From an uncultured Deferribacteres bacterium (GTDB lineage Bacteria > Zhuqueibacterota > JdFR-76 > DREG01), in the NCBI GenBank assembly GCA_913009825.1, contig CAJVYQ010000014.1:32380-96379 (forward strand): 64,000 nucleotides of DNA, read 5' to 3'. Under the pieces are notes generated by a model that worked only from the letters and a program-made list of their open reading frames with translations, made no database searches and was not told the origin of the DNA. Made by a program: the position numbers and the translations under genes. Positions 37,353-46,489 of this stretch are shown here, in pieces (within the stretch, counting starts at the first letter, position 1; every line of letters starts with the position of its first letter).

Positions 37353-40300
37353 TTACTGCCTTCGCGAACAAATATACGAAATAAAGTCGGTTTTATTTCG
37401 GTCAACAATAAATAGCTTTGCTCCCGGTCCATATCCTTTTGAAGCGATACCGTAAAATGAACTTAGGGGAAATTGCTTAGAAGGTTTGATTACCGTTTCA
37501 TAAAAATAACCGTTTGAATTAAGCATTTGCACACCATTACGGTCCGCAACAAATAATATTTTATCTGCGTAAAGTCTTTTCCCGTTATAAGTTATACCTG
37601 TTGTATCTTCCGATATGCATAGTCTGGTTGGAAAAATGAATTTTACCGGCGCGCCACTTTTCTTATTCTCACCAAACTCGCCAATACTTCTTAGGAAGCT
37701 TCCATTGCGATTAAAAAACAAAATCCGGTGGTTGCCCCAGTCACTTATATAAATGGTCCCATCTGAATCTAAAGCAATACCTTCCGGACTATCCAATTGA
37801 CCGCACGTTGACAACTCAAGACCAAATTCGCCTTCATCCATTCCTTCTGCTGAATATTTCAAAATGCGGTTTTCCTCACTATAGACAACCAGATATTTTT
37901 GCAGTTGAGGATGAAAAATAAAATCACGCAGGTAAATATTTTCCGCAAGGTCATTGAATAGTTTGGAATTTTTATCAGGGTTTTTATTATCAGGATGAAG
38001 AATTAAGTTCTTATCCAATCTATCCGGATAAAAGATTGCAGAAACTGCGGATTTATTCGTCTTTTTTTCTTTTTCATATTTTATGTGTGGGAAAAGAATT
38101 GCAAAGAGAGAATCGGCAACCGGTTTTTTAAATTGATGTGTCTCTACGAAGGGATAACACTGTGGATTCGATACTTCAATGGTATCGACTGCGTTCAAGG
38201 GAATGTGCTTTTTAGCATAAAATCCGTTTTCATCCGCTACCAATTTTACTCCGTCTAATTTAACCTGGCTTTGTGCGGAATTTACATCAGAGGGATAAAA
38301 TACAATCATTTGCAATCCGGAAGCGATCGCCCCTTTCATTTCATTTATCGGCGAGGAAAGGCCGGGAAATATACCTTCCGCAATAATTTGGGAGTTTTTC
38401 ACTCTGTTCACCGATGGATAAATTGTTCGTTTGGGTAGTCCGAACAATTTGAGTAAAGTTACGCTCTGTTCGGCATAACCGGCTTGTAAATATTTATAAT
38501 TGGCCAGCCCTTCATAGGTAAGCGGGCGACCGTTTACAGTTAGCAGAACATCCGGGAAATTTATCCCGTTCAAATCAGAAGAACTTAATACCGTATTTCC
38601 CCCCACTCCACTGTTGGCTTTGGCAGATTGTGCATTCCGAAACCAAAATTCTCCTCCTTCTCTCTGTGCCGTCAATTCCATCACCCGGTCGTAACATTGA
38701 CGCGCGGCTGCGCCTTTATCGGTTTGGCGAAACAGTTCGCCAAGATAAAATAACGCTCTCAAGCTACCATCCTGACGGATCAATTCTGTTAATAATTTTT
38801 GAGCAGTTTGGTATTCTGCGGCAAAAAAAAGTGCTCTGGCGCGGATATATTTTGCTTCTTTTGCATAATCTCCGGAAACGTTTTCAAGTGTATCTGCCGC
38901 CACGCTAAAAAGCTTTTTTTTATCATTAGGTGTTTTACCAATCTCCGCATCCAATGAAATACTTACTCCCCGGTAAAAACGGGTTTCTTCCGATCGTTGA
39001 CTTTCGGTGATCTGTAAAAGAAACGCCAAAGCTTCCAAATAACTTGCTCTTCGCTGCCCGGTTACAGAAGCGGCGAGAGGTAACAGATAGCGAATCTGTT
39101 CCAGCGCACTCTCAAGGTCCCCGCTAAATACCCGTTGATAAATCCGGCTGGCAATATTTTTGCCCCCTCGCCCAATTTCAATGGCAATTTGTACGCGTGT
39201 TAGCAGCCGATTTTTGTCATTTTGAATACGACCGGTTTGGGGTTGAAATTTCTCAATTTTTGAAGCGATATTTCGTAATTTTTGAAGATTCCCTTTCATA
39301 TTTTCCAACATAGATTCAAACTGCAAACTATATTTTCGTAATTGGGCATCTTCATACAATAATTGAACCCGGAGCCTTTCAGGTTGTTTGTTACCAAAAG
39401 AGTTAATAAATTTATCGAAATTTCCAACCGCATCGGAGAGATTGAGAATATATTGAACAAATCCCAGCCAGTAATAAGATTCGGAAATTTCTCCGGCTGA
39501 CCGCAGATAATAGCTGTTTGATGAACCAAGATTAGTGTAACTATTGCTTGTTAAATCCTTGTTCGCCTGATCTTTATTTCCTTTCCTGAAATTCTTTTCA
39601 CTGTTTAAATATTGGACATTCAGTTTATCGATTAATTCAGTGAACCGTAATGAGCTTTCGCCGTCATTCAAGGCAAGGTACATATTCAAATATTTTAACG
39701 CTTGTAAGTAATCAATAACAGGTTGAATTCTTTTGATCTCATTAATTGGCAAATTTTTCAGAACTGAAACATAGTCAGCTTTTTCGAAATAATTTTTAAT
39801 CGTCTCCTGTACGGTATTTCCTTTCAAAGGATCATTGATCCCCGGGAAAACCGTTTCATTTATGCCCTGATAAATTTTTCCAAAGGCAAAATGTATATCC
39901 ATCAATCGCAGGCGACAAATCAGTTTCAACTCTTCCCGGCTATGGCTATTCGAGAGAACGGAATTAAACCGACTTTTTGCATCGTTCAACAACGTTAATA
40001 TCTGATTGATATCGGAAGCAGTATAAGAACGGGAAAAAATTTGATAACGCTGATTGGTTGCCCGGAATAATTGAACTTCTCCGGCCATGAATTTACTGTA
40101 AATTTTCAGACTGTCGGAAGCCGCTGATTCAACAGATGAAAAGTCGTTATATGCTTGTTTTAGTGTTGCCAAAATAGTGCCGTCTCCCAATTCCGCAAGA
40201 CGAAATTTGCACCAGCCTTTTTTATATTTAGCCGTATGATACAAATCCCTGAATCGTACCTGAATATCTGTGCGTTTGATGCATTTATCAAAATTATCGT

Positions 40301-40580
40301 ATGCTTCATTAAAGAATTTGATCGCCCGCCTTTTTACAGGCTCAGACAGACCAAGATTATAATTGCTCTCTGCCAAAAAATAAAGCGCTATCCCCTGCCG
40401 GTCAGGAGAAATATTATTCTGCTGAATCCATTTAGGCGCTTCAACCAAAACAGAATCGTACCTCCCCTGGTTGAACAGATTCATTGCCCGCGATTGTGCA
40501 AATTCCACCTGACAGAAAGATTTATCTGAAATTACTGCTATGAATAGCAAAATAAAAAAACTAATTTTAACGATTTTCAT
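37353..40580 (-). CDS. Large TPR-NHL repeat protein, exported (module copy 2)
   Basis: The start is ATG at 40580, preceded by GAGG at 6 nt; a TTG 12 nt further upstream overlaps that site. The product (1075 residues) has a signal peptide (IVKISFFILLFIAVISDKSF). A TPR-like helical region follows to about 640 (AEYQTAQKLLTELIRQDGSL). NHL propeller strands lie near the C-terminus (LDSPEGIALDSDGTIYISDW, GNHRILFFNRNGSFLRSIGE). It has the same architecture as the protein at 27-3260, including the conserved KFIFPTR stretch. It ends module copy 2. A MITE-like element now separates it from the TonB-like gene, whereas the two genes are 34 bp apart in copy 1. Confidence 0.8.
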   Translation of the reverse strand: MKIVKISFFILLFIAVISDKSFCQVEFAQSRAMNLFNQGRYDSVLVEAPKWIQQNNISPDRQGIALYFLAESNYNLGLSEPVKRRAIKFFNEAYDNFDKCIKRTDIQVRFRDLYHTAKYKKGWCKFRLAELGDGTILATLKQAYNDFSSVESAASDSLKIYSKFMAGEVQLFRATNQRYQIFSRSYTASDINQILTLLNDAKSRFNSVLSNSHSREELKLICRLRLMDIHFAFGKIYQGINETVFPGINDPLKGNTVQETIKNYFEKADYVSVLKNLPINEIKRIQPVIDYLQALKYLNMYLALNDGESSLRFTELIDKLNVQYLNSEKNFRKGNKDQANKDLTSNSYTNLGSSNSYYLRSAGEISESYYWLGFVQYILNLSDAVGNFDKFINSFGNKQPERLRVQLLYEDAQLRKYSLQFESMLENMKGNLQKLRNIASKIEKFQPQTGRIQNDKNRLLTRVQIAIEIGRGGKNIASRIYQRVFSGDLESALEQIRYLLPLAASVTGQRRASYLEALAFLLQITESQRSEETRFYRGVSISLDAEIGKTPNDKKKLFSVAADTLENVSGDYAKEAKYIRARALFFAAEYQTAQKLLTELIRQDGSLRALFYLGELFRQTDKGAAARQCYDRVMELTAQREGGEFWFRNAQSAKANSGVGGNTVLSSSDLNGINFPDVLLTVNGRPLTYEGLANYKYLQAGYAEQSVTLLKLFGLPKRTIYPSVNRVKNSQIIAEGIFPGLSSPINEMKGAIASGLQMIVFYPSDVNSAQSQVKLDGVKLVADENGFYAKKHIPLNAVDTIEVSNPQCYPFVETHQFKKPVADSLFAILFPHIKYEKEKKTNKSAVSAIFYPDRLDKNLILHPDNKNPDKNSKLFNDLAENIYLRDFIFHPQLQKYLVVYSEENRILKYSAEGMDEGEFGLELSTCGQLDSPEGIALDSDGTIYISDWGNHRILFFNRNGSFLRSIGEFGENKKSGAPVKFIFPTRLCISEDTTGITYNGKRLYADKILFVADRNGVQMLNSNGYFYETVIKPSKQFPLSSFYGIASKGYGPGAKLFIVDRNKTDFISYICSRRQ

Positions 40581-40620
40581 CTTTCGCCTCAAAATTCAAT
40601 TAGAGAACAGTTTTTACCAA

Positions 40621-40786
40621 AATTGAGCGATTCTTAGCTTAAAACAACCAGCCAAAGAGTTTTGTCATTCTGCCTGCCCGACCGCAGGCGGGAAAGAATC
40701 TTGTTAGTTCTGTGCACTAAACCAACAAGATTCCTACCTGCCTGCGGTTCCTCGGGCAGGCGGAATGACAGTAGAATCGCTCAATT
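40621..40786. repeat. MITE-like element, copy C
   Basis: This 166-bp element fills the gap between the TonB-like gene and the TPR-NHL gene. Perfect 14-bp inverted ends (AATTGAGCGATTCT at 40621-40634; AGAATCGCTCAATT at 40773-40786) enclose the same interior as copy A, including the GTCATTC...GAATGAC hairpin and the word GCCTGCCCGACCGCAGGCGG. Compared with copy A it carries an extra CCTGCCTGCGG-type stretch of about 24 bp in the right arm. The near-identity of copies A and C, 15 kb apart, points to recent movement or gene conversion. Confidence 0.8.
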
Positions 40787-40792
40787 TAGCTT

Positions 40793-41455
40793 TTACTCAA
40801 ATGTAACTGAAGAATAGCCGATTTCACTTTGATCCAATCCTCTAATGTAATGGAGCAGACCATTCAGAACTTCCTTTTTTTCAGGGACTTTTTTGTTTCT
40901 CTTGAGTTTTGTTGCGTCAATAATCACCTTCTTGGTTCCTTTGGAAGGGACATTAAAATAGAATAAAATAAGCCCCTCTTTATATGGAAAATAAACCCAA
41001 CTACTTAAGCTTTTTTCAATTTCTCTACCGGCATCAGGATGTCCCCGATCGAGAATGTCTCCCTGATCCCTTTTGATAATCAACCTGCCATCTGCAGCAA
41101 CTCTGGCCCGCACAGTTACCTCCGCAGTACGATCGATTGATACTAATTTATTCCAATCCAACGGTTGAATATCCGCAGCTTTAAGGTTGATATCGAAGAT
41201 CAAGTCTGTGATAACCGGTCCCGAAATCACAACGCCCTGTATTCCGGGTCTGGGCGGGATTTTTAACGTATCAATTTTCGTAAAGGGCGGGATATGGATA
41301 TCTTCTTCCTCTAAACCGCTGAACCGCGTTAGGAAGAGATAGGAAACAACAAACAACCCAGCAACAAGCACGGTTAAAATTCCGTAAATGGTCAATTTGA
41401 TATTTCGTGAAAAAGTTTTTTTTTCAGAATGCGTCAATATTCTCCTCACAATCAC
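40793..41455 (-). CDS. TonB-like energy-transducing protein (module copy 2)
   Basis: This protein of up to 220 residues has an N-terminal transmembrane helix at about 23-45 (LTIYGILTVLVAGLFVVSYL), a short acidic and proline stretch (IDTLKIPPRPGIQGVV) and a TonB-C-like end (GHPDAGREIEKSLSSWVYFP, KEGLILFYFNV). It is a clear paralogue of the protein at 3295-3885. The start is uncertain: the first in-frame GTG (41455) has no ribosome site and lies inside a 13-bp direct repeat that borders an inserted hairpin element. A TTG at 41437 has GGAG 4 nt upstream. The insertion may have changed the original leader. Confidence 0.7.
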   Translation of the reverse strand: MIVRRILTHSEKKTFSRNIKLTIYGILTVLVAGLFVVSYLFLTRFSGLEEEDIHIPPFTKIDTLKIPPRPGIQGVVISGPVITDLIFDINLKAADIQPLDWNKLVSIDRTAEVTVRARVAADGRLIIKRDQGDILDRGHPDAGREIEKSLSSWVYFPYKEGLILFYFNVPSKGTKKVIIDATKLKRNKKVPEKKEVLNGLLHYIRGLDQSEIGYSSVTFE

Positions 41456-41464
41456 TTAATTACT

Positions 41465-41615
41465 GTCTGTCCGAAAATACCCACGATATTGTCATTCCGG
41501 CCTGTCTGCACAGGCAGGCAATTTTTAAGCCGCCTGCCTGTTGCAGACAGGCAATCTACCTGAGGGCAGCAATGGATTCCCGCTAAAAGCATGCGGGAAT
41601 GACAAATTCGGACAG
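41465..41615. repeat. Hairpin element flanked by 13-bp direct repeats
   Basis: A 151-bp palindromic element has TGTCCGAA/TTCGGACA-type ends and inner GTCATTCC/GGAATGAC and CTGCCTGTTGCAGACAGG-like stems. It is flanked on both sides by TCACTTAATTACT (41452-41464 and 41616-41628). The right repeat contains the stop codon of the ExbD gene, and the left contains the first start codon of the TonB-like gene. In module copy 1 the same two genes are only 27 bp apart, so this looks like an insertion with target duplication. Confidence 0.7.
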
Positions 41616-41623
41616 TCACTTAA

Positions 41624-42229
41624 TTACTTTGGAAATAATATGACCAAATTTTCTCTTTTTTTGCCATGATTATCTATTTCAGTGCGTAGAGAAATATCGG
41701 TAGCGTTACGAATATCCGCTACCGTTCCCCCCACACAACCGTAATTCACATTTGGTAATCCGGATATGGATTGAACCAACTGTAAAACATGATAATAATA
41801 AATCTCTTTGGGACAGCGAATTAAAATGAAATATTGCTGATCCGGATGATCGGTCGCGAACTTTTTAAGATCTTTTAATTTTTTGTTCACTTCAACTTTA
41901 TCATATTTCTTTTCTGCCAGCATTCTTTCTACTATTCTCCTTCTCTGTTTACCTGGCGATTCAAAACCAAACTGGTCATTTACTTCCTGAACAATACTGT
42001 TCGTCGTTTGATCAATGTACAAAAATTCATTTTCCGAAAGAAATTGAATCAAAATTTGCGCGCGACCGGGTTTGTTTTCCGGAGTGGGTATTGACAGCTT
42101 CTGTTCCTGTTGGGTCAATTGCGCTACCAAACTGGTTACGAGGAAAAACAGGAGTAACAGAAAGGCCATATCGATCAGTGAAACCAGTTGCGGCTTCCGT
42201 TTAGACGTATCATAAGGTTTAAACGCCAC
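41624..42229 (-). CDS. ExbD/TolR-type proton channel subunit (second of the pair, module copy 2)
   Basis: The frame extends to 42268, but the start is placed at GTG 42229: AAGGAGG lies 6 nt upstream, and the N-terminus VAFKPYDTSK then lines up with MAFRKENSTN of the copy 1 protein. This gives 201 residues. The transmembrane helix carries the conserved aspartate at residue 20 (LVSLIDMAFLLLLFFLV). The periplasmic part includes YGCVGGTVADIRNATD, matching the paralogue at 3913-4545. It overlaps the preceding exbD gene by 11 bp, which implies translational coupling. Confidence 0.85.
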   Translation of the reverse strand: MAFKPYDTSKRKPQLVSLIDMAFLLLLFFLVTSLVAQLTQQEQKLSIPTPENKPGRAQILIQFLSENEFLYIDQTTNSIVQEVNDQFGFESPGKQRRRIVERMLAEKKYDKVEVNKKLKDLKKFATDHPDQQYFILIRCPKEIYYYHVLQLVQSISGLPNVNYGCVGGTVADIRNATDISLRTEIDNHGKKRENLVILFPK

Positions 42230-42869
42230 CGCTGCCCTCCTTTTCCGGTTCTTTTGCGGACAGAACACGAAATGTGATTTTGGGAATCAGATTTCCGTAA
42301 CGACTGCACTGGTTCATAATAAAATTAATGATTTGAAATTCGGTATCGCGTACAGCCCGGATTTCAATTGTATTTGAACTGCTCGGTTGGGCAAAATAAT
42401 CATCCTTATATTTTCTGATATTTTCTTCGATCAGTTTGAAAGCCCGGCACGTATCCATGTCAGAGTCGGTTAACGCCAAATAATTCCGCGGCAGAACAGC
42501 AAAGTGTGAAGAATCCGGGGACAATTGATGTAACTCTGATTTTACCTGTTCGTACACCTGTTTTTCGGAGACCGGATGATCCCGGTCTGGCCAGAGGAAA
42601 TAAAGCGCTTTGGGACTTTCAGCATTTTCTGCATCCAGATGTTCAATTTGAATAGTGAGTGTTTTAATGATTTCTTCAGATGAAACCGAGGTTTCTCCTT
42701 TGGCCTCCGGTAAATCAAAAGGCCGTTGCGGTGGACCCGTCGTGGGTGTCGGATTTCCAGAAGACGACAATGACAGCGTTGCCATAAAAAAAACCAAAAG
42801 AAGAAATACCATATCTATCAGGGATGGGAATTCAATTTCCTGATTTTCCTCACTATTTTTAAAAGACAT
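42219..42869 (-). CDS. ExbD/TolR-type proton channel subunit (first of the pair, module copy 2)
   Basis: This 216-residue ExbD/TolR family protein has its helix at about 15-35 with aspartate D19 (EFPSLIDMVFLLLVFFMA). A proline-rich linker follows (NPTPTTGPPQRP), then a periplasmic domain ending in IEIRAVRDTEFQIINFIMNQ. That end matches the protein at 4550-5152, so the order of the two distinct ExbD types is kept in both modules. It starts 17 bp after the ExbB gene; the ribosome site is weak. Confidence 0.85.
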   Translation of the reverse strand: MSFKNSEENQEIEFPSLIDMVFLLLVFFMATLSLSSSGNPTPTTGPPQRPFDLPEAKGETSVSSEEIIKTLTIQIEHLDAENAESPKALYFLWPDRDHPVSEKQVYEQVKSELHQLSPDSSHFAVLPRNYLALTDSDMDTCRAFKLIEENIRKYKDDYFAQPSSSNTIEIRAVRDTEFQIINFIMNQCSRYGNLIPKITFRVLSAKEPEKEGSGGV

Positions 42870-42886
42870 AAAAAATCCAAAAATTT

Positions 42887-44467
42887 TTATAATTTTTCAG
42901 TAACATGAACATAAATAGACTGCCATTTGCCATAGATCCAATCCAGTTTATTTTTATAGTAGTAATAAAGAATCATTAACAAAATACCGACGACCAAACC
43001 AAGAACAGTGGTCCATAAGGCTTCAAAAATACCACCGGATAATTTGCTTACCAATTCCAGGTGGGAAGTACCTTCCTTCAAATCCTTTATCCTGCGAAAC
43101 GCTTCCGTAATACCTGTAACTGTGCCAAACAAACCCAATAATGGGGAAAGAGCGCCCAGGTTCCAAAACCAATCCAGCAATGATTTTCTTTTAATCGATT
43201 CTATTTCAGCTCCCGCTCTATTTTCCATGGCGCGATCCACTTCCTCCGAAACAGTTTGCCAGCGAAAACCGTTGATGAGATGGTTTTCCAGGCCGCCGGA
43301 TAATATTTTAACTGTGGGATAATTATTCATTCTTTTTGCATCTTGATTAAAAATATCATTTTTTACATCTTCCCATTGCAGAGATATCTTTCGATATGGC
43401 GTTGTGATTTGTACAGGTTTATTAACAATATCAGTAAATTCTTCATCGCCAAAATATTTTTCAACCTTTTGTATCAGCTCTTCCTTTGCCGGTTGTTCGG
43501 AATTCCCTTCTCCGGCGGTGTCGGTTTTAGCAGGATCATAATTAATGATCTGTATTAAAGTTTCGATGGCGCCGGCCCCATGAGTTTTGAAATGGGTGTA
43601 ACAAGTTTTTTCCACTTCTTCCATGTTTTCTTGCTCCCCTTCGCGAACCAAACGATTTGTGTGTGACACAACCGATTTCCAGGCCTCAAGAACAAAACGG
43701 AATTTGGGGCTTATTCGATCTTCATAGTTCCGCTCCAGATTAAGGAAATGGATTTTGGATTTACGCCAGCTAAATTTTTCAAAAGGGAAAATAACCCCTA
43801 ATCGAAAGCTGGTGAAACAACGAAATGGTAAAACATACAACAAACCAAAAATTCCAAACCACCAGATGAGTGTAAAAGCAAATTTCCCGAAAATGGTGGA
43901 ATGAGCATAAATTTCATTTTGGTAGCCGAAAACTTTTTCCAGAATATTTGCGAGAGGAAAGAAAAGAGGAATTGGGAACGATTTTTTCACTGTTTCTTCT
44001 TCCGGGCTGTATGCAGCCATCATCCTTGGTTTACCGCTAACAACCCAGGCGGTATCGGATTGAACAACAACCTCTCCGTTTTTCATACCGTCGATCCGGA
44101 AATAATACCGCGGCCCGACTTTTTTATTTACAAATAAAAATTGATCTTTCCCAGCCAGCAACGTATCCCACATTACAGCCTTATTTTGAAACGCGCTGTC
44201 CCCGGCGGAGCAAAACAGACGGTATTGCGGGATTTCATACGTGTTAAGCCGTTTGGGCTGCTTATCCTCACTAACAGCATAGAGCTCCCAGCTTATCAGA
44301 TAATTGGCAGCCAATGGTCTGCCATACCAGGTTGTCTTTACCGGATTGGGTGTCTCGATGTTGGCGATGTGGAGTTTGTGGTGGGGTTGGGAGAAAGCTG
44401 TTGTTGTAATTAATAAAAAAATAAATGTTTTTAATACTAAAAAATAAACCTTTCTGATTACATACAT
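42887..44467 (-). CDS. ExbB/TolQ/MotA-type proton channel with FN3-like periplasmic head (module copy 2)
   Basis: This 526-residue protein has a signal sequence, an FN3-like domain (about 30-145; YYFRIDGMKNGEVVVQSD), a transmembrane helix at about 200-220 (FAFTLIWWFGIFGLLYVLPF) and a charged cytoplasmic insert about 70 residues longer than in copy 1. The paired ExbB helices follow (LGALSPLLGLFGTVTGITEA and EALWTTVLGLVVGILLMIL). The last 20 residues are nearly the same as in the protein at 5174-6553 (NKLDWIYGKWQSIYVHVTEK). AGGAG lies 7 nt before the ATG. In copy 2 it follows two AT-rich accessory genes rather than the PorV-like gene. Confidence 0.85.
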   Translation of the reverse strand: MYVIRKVYFLVLKTFIFLLITTTAFSQPHHKLHIANIETPNPVKTTWYGRPLAANYLISWELYAVSEDKQPKRLNTYEIPQYRLFCSAGDSAFQNKAVMWDTLLAGKDQFLFVNKKVGPRYYFRIDGMKNGEVVVQSDTAWVVSGKPRMMAAYSPEEETVKKSFPIPLFFPLANILEKVFGYQNEIYAHSTIFGKFAFTLIWWFGIFGLLYVLPFRCFTSFRLGVIFPFEKFSWRKSKIHFLNLERNYEDRISPKFRFVLEAWKSVVSHTNRLVREGEQENMEEVEKTCYTHFKTHGAGAIETLIQIINYDPAKTDTAGEGNSEQPAKEELIQKVEKYFGDEEFTDIVNKPVQITTPYRKISLQWEDVKNDIFNQDAKRMNNYPTVKILSGGLENHLINGFRWQTVSEEVDRAMENRAGAEIESIKRKSLLDWFWNLGALSPLLGLFGTVTGITEAFRRIKDLKEGTSHLELVSKLSGGIFEALWTTVLGLVVGILLMILYYYYKNKLDWIYGKWQSIYVHVTEKL

Positions 44468-44493
44468 TTTTATTCTCCTACTTAGATTACAGA

Positions 44494-46476
44494 TTACAGT
44501 AAATATTTAAATCCAAAGTAATATGTTATAATCTTACTATTTTTACTACCATTAATAAAAGAATAACCAAATTTAAACGGAATCCTCATTAAATCAATTT
44601 CTACGTTAATAATAGGAACTTTAAATTTATTTATTATTTTATTTGGTATCGCCAACAAAAAAGATAGGGCATAACCTGAACCATGAAAATAACTTGTTTC
44701 GTCACTTGTATTCAGAAAAGCGATTTCTTTATAAGGTATTAGAAAACTCTGCATTTGAAAAATTGGAATGTTTTTACCAAAACACAAAAGGTCCGTTCCA
44801 ATTGATACGCTCCAAGCACTATTAGTGCGCATTTTAATACCTTCGGTTAATTCAAATCTAGAAATACGGATTTTATTAGAAAAATTAAAATGACGATTAG
44901 AAAATAGTGAATATTGTGGTATTAAAGTTAAACCATATCCAGATGGATAAAAAATTGATAACTCACCCCCAACTAAGAATCTGTTATTTTTTATGTTTAA
45001 CTTAGGAATAGAAATTCTCGCGCCATATATATTATCTAAAAATGTTTTTTTATTAATCGACTTGTCTATGTGAGAAATTTTATTCTTAATAAATACCGAT
45101 TCAATTTTAAAATAAGAGTGATTAGCTATTTGTATAATTCTAAAAAGCGGTTTAGGAACAAAAAAGCCACAATTATTATTTGAAACTGTCATATTCCCCA
45201 TAGAATCATATGCAAGAACTCTCCAGAAATACATCCCAGATTTGCGAATGTATTCTTTCTCAAAATTAAGTTGATAACAAACTGTATCGCTTTTAGTTGC
45301 AGGGATATTCTTAATTGTAAATCGGGGTTTACTATTATACAATATCTGAAGACTATAGCTCTTAACAGAATAGTTCGGCGGATCAGGATCACCTTTATTT
45401 TCCCAACAAAAATTCACCTTTGTAGTTTTAATAGTATCTCCTGGAACTGGATTAAATAATGAAAAATTACAAGGAACTTCCTCAAATTGATTAAAAAAAA
45501 TTGATATAGAATCTGCATAAAGCAACGAACCAGAATTATCAAAACTGTAGTTTTGCCAATTTACTATAGAATTTTCAACCAGTTTCTTTTCCAAAACAAT
45601 GCTATCTTGATTTGTATAAATAAAATTGATTTCATTTTTTCGATGCTTAATAGATATTTTCGTTTTAAAATCATAAGGTTCTTTATAATCCTTTAAAACT
45701 AAATTCCTTAAAATAACATTTTTATCAAAAGGTATTTCATCCCTAATTTTAGTAGAAATATATGCTCCAAGTTTCTTTTGATAAATATCATTCTCAATTT
45801 CAAATACCTTGTTTTTATTTTTAAATTTAACTTCTTTTGCAGCAATGATTTCAGGCAGGAATCCCTTTCTTTTAATATACAGGTATATTTCACTTTTAAT
45901 TTTTTCTGCTATATCCTTGTAACCAACATCTACAACAATTGAGTTTTTTTTTTCAAAAGTAAACTTATTTTTAAAAATAACAGGTATAGAAGAAAACATG
46001 ACTTCATCATATTTAGGGTTATAAGATTTTACAAACTTATTCCATTTAATCTTTGATTTATCCCAAATGATATGCAATTTGTAATCCAATTCATTGGAAG
46101 GTACTGATATTGGCTTTTTTACAACTTTTGTAGGTTCTAATTTTACATACAAATTATTGTTTCTCTTTACACATTTTGATTCTAAAGAATTTTTTCTAAA
46201 AAGTGTTACATTATATTTATTAGAGTTATCAATTACCCAAATATATTTACATTTATTATATTTTTTTTCATTAATTTTAAATATACCATTTGAATCAAGT
46301 TTTACCAAATTGCATTCGTAATTTGATAGCATTAGGATTTTAAAATTAATTTTATGTTTCGGGTTTAAAATATTTAAGTTAAAAAACACTTCTGCGAATA
46401 GATATTTCGCCGGATATGTTAATATTAATAGAATTAAAAATATTAACAAGTATTTATTTGAAGTTTTAAAAATCAT
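44494..46476 (-). CDS. AT-rich exported protein of unknown function, central FN3-like domain, possible C-terminal barrel
   Basis: I do not recognise this 660-residue protein as a whole. It has an N-terminal hydrophobic export signal (YLLIFLILLILTYPAKYLFA) and a lysine- and asparagine-rich N-terminal half. An FN3-like segment follows (FSLFNPVPGDTIKTTKVNFC, GMYFWRVLAYDSMGNMTVS). The C-terminal ~170 residues have alternating strands that could form an outer-membrane barrel (ending ITYYFGFKYLL). Its base composition is much more AT-rich than that of the module genes. It lies between the PorV-like and ExbB genes of copy 2 and has no counterpart in copy 1. No clear ribosome site precedes the ATG. 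Confidence 0.6.
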   Translation of the reverse strand: MIFKTSNKYLLIFLILLILTYPAKYLFAEVFFNLNILNPKHKINFKILMLSNYECNLVKLDSNGIFKINEKKYNKCKYIWVIDNSNKYNVTLFRKNSLESKCVKRNNNLYVKLEPTKVVKKPISVPSNELDYKLHIIWDKSKIKWNKFVKSYNPKYDEVMFSSIPVIFKNKFTFEKKNSIVVDVGYKDIAEKIKSEIYLYIKRKGFLPEIIAAKEVKFKNKNKVFEIENDIYQKKLGAYISTKIRDEIPFDKNVILRNLVLKDYKEPYDFKTKISIKHRKNEINFIYTNQDSIVLEKKLVENSIVNWQNYSFDNSGSLLYADSISIFFNQFEEVPCNFSLFNPVPGDTIKTTKVNFCWENKGDPDPPNYSVKSYSLQILYNSKPRFTIKNIPATKSDTVCYQLNFEKEYIRKSGMYFWRVLAYDSMGNMTVSNNNCGFFVPKPLFRIIQIANHSYFKIESVFIKNKISHIDKSINKKTFLDNIYGARISIPKLNIKNNRFLVGGELSIFYPSGYGLTLIPQYSLFSNRHFNFSNKIRISRFELTEGIKMRTNSAWSVSIGTDLLCFGKNIPIFQMQSFLIPYKEIAFLNTSDETSYFHGSGYALSFLLAIPNKIINKFKVPIINVEIDLMRIPFKFGYSFINGSKNSKIITYYFGFKYLL

Positions 46477-46489
46477 AAGACTAAACTAA

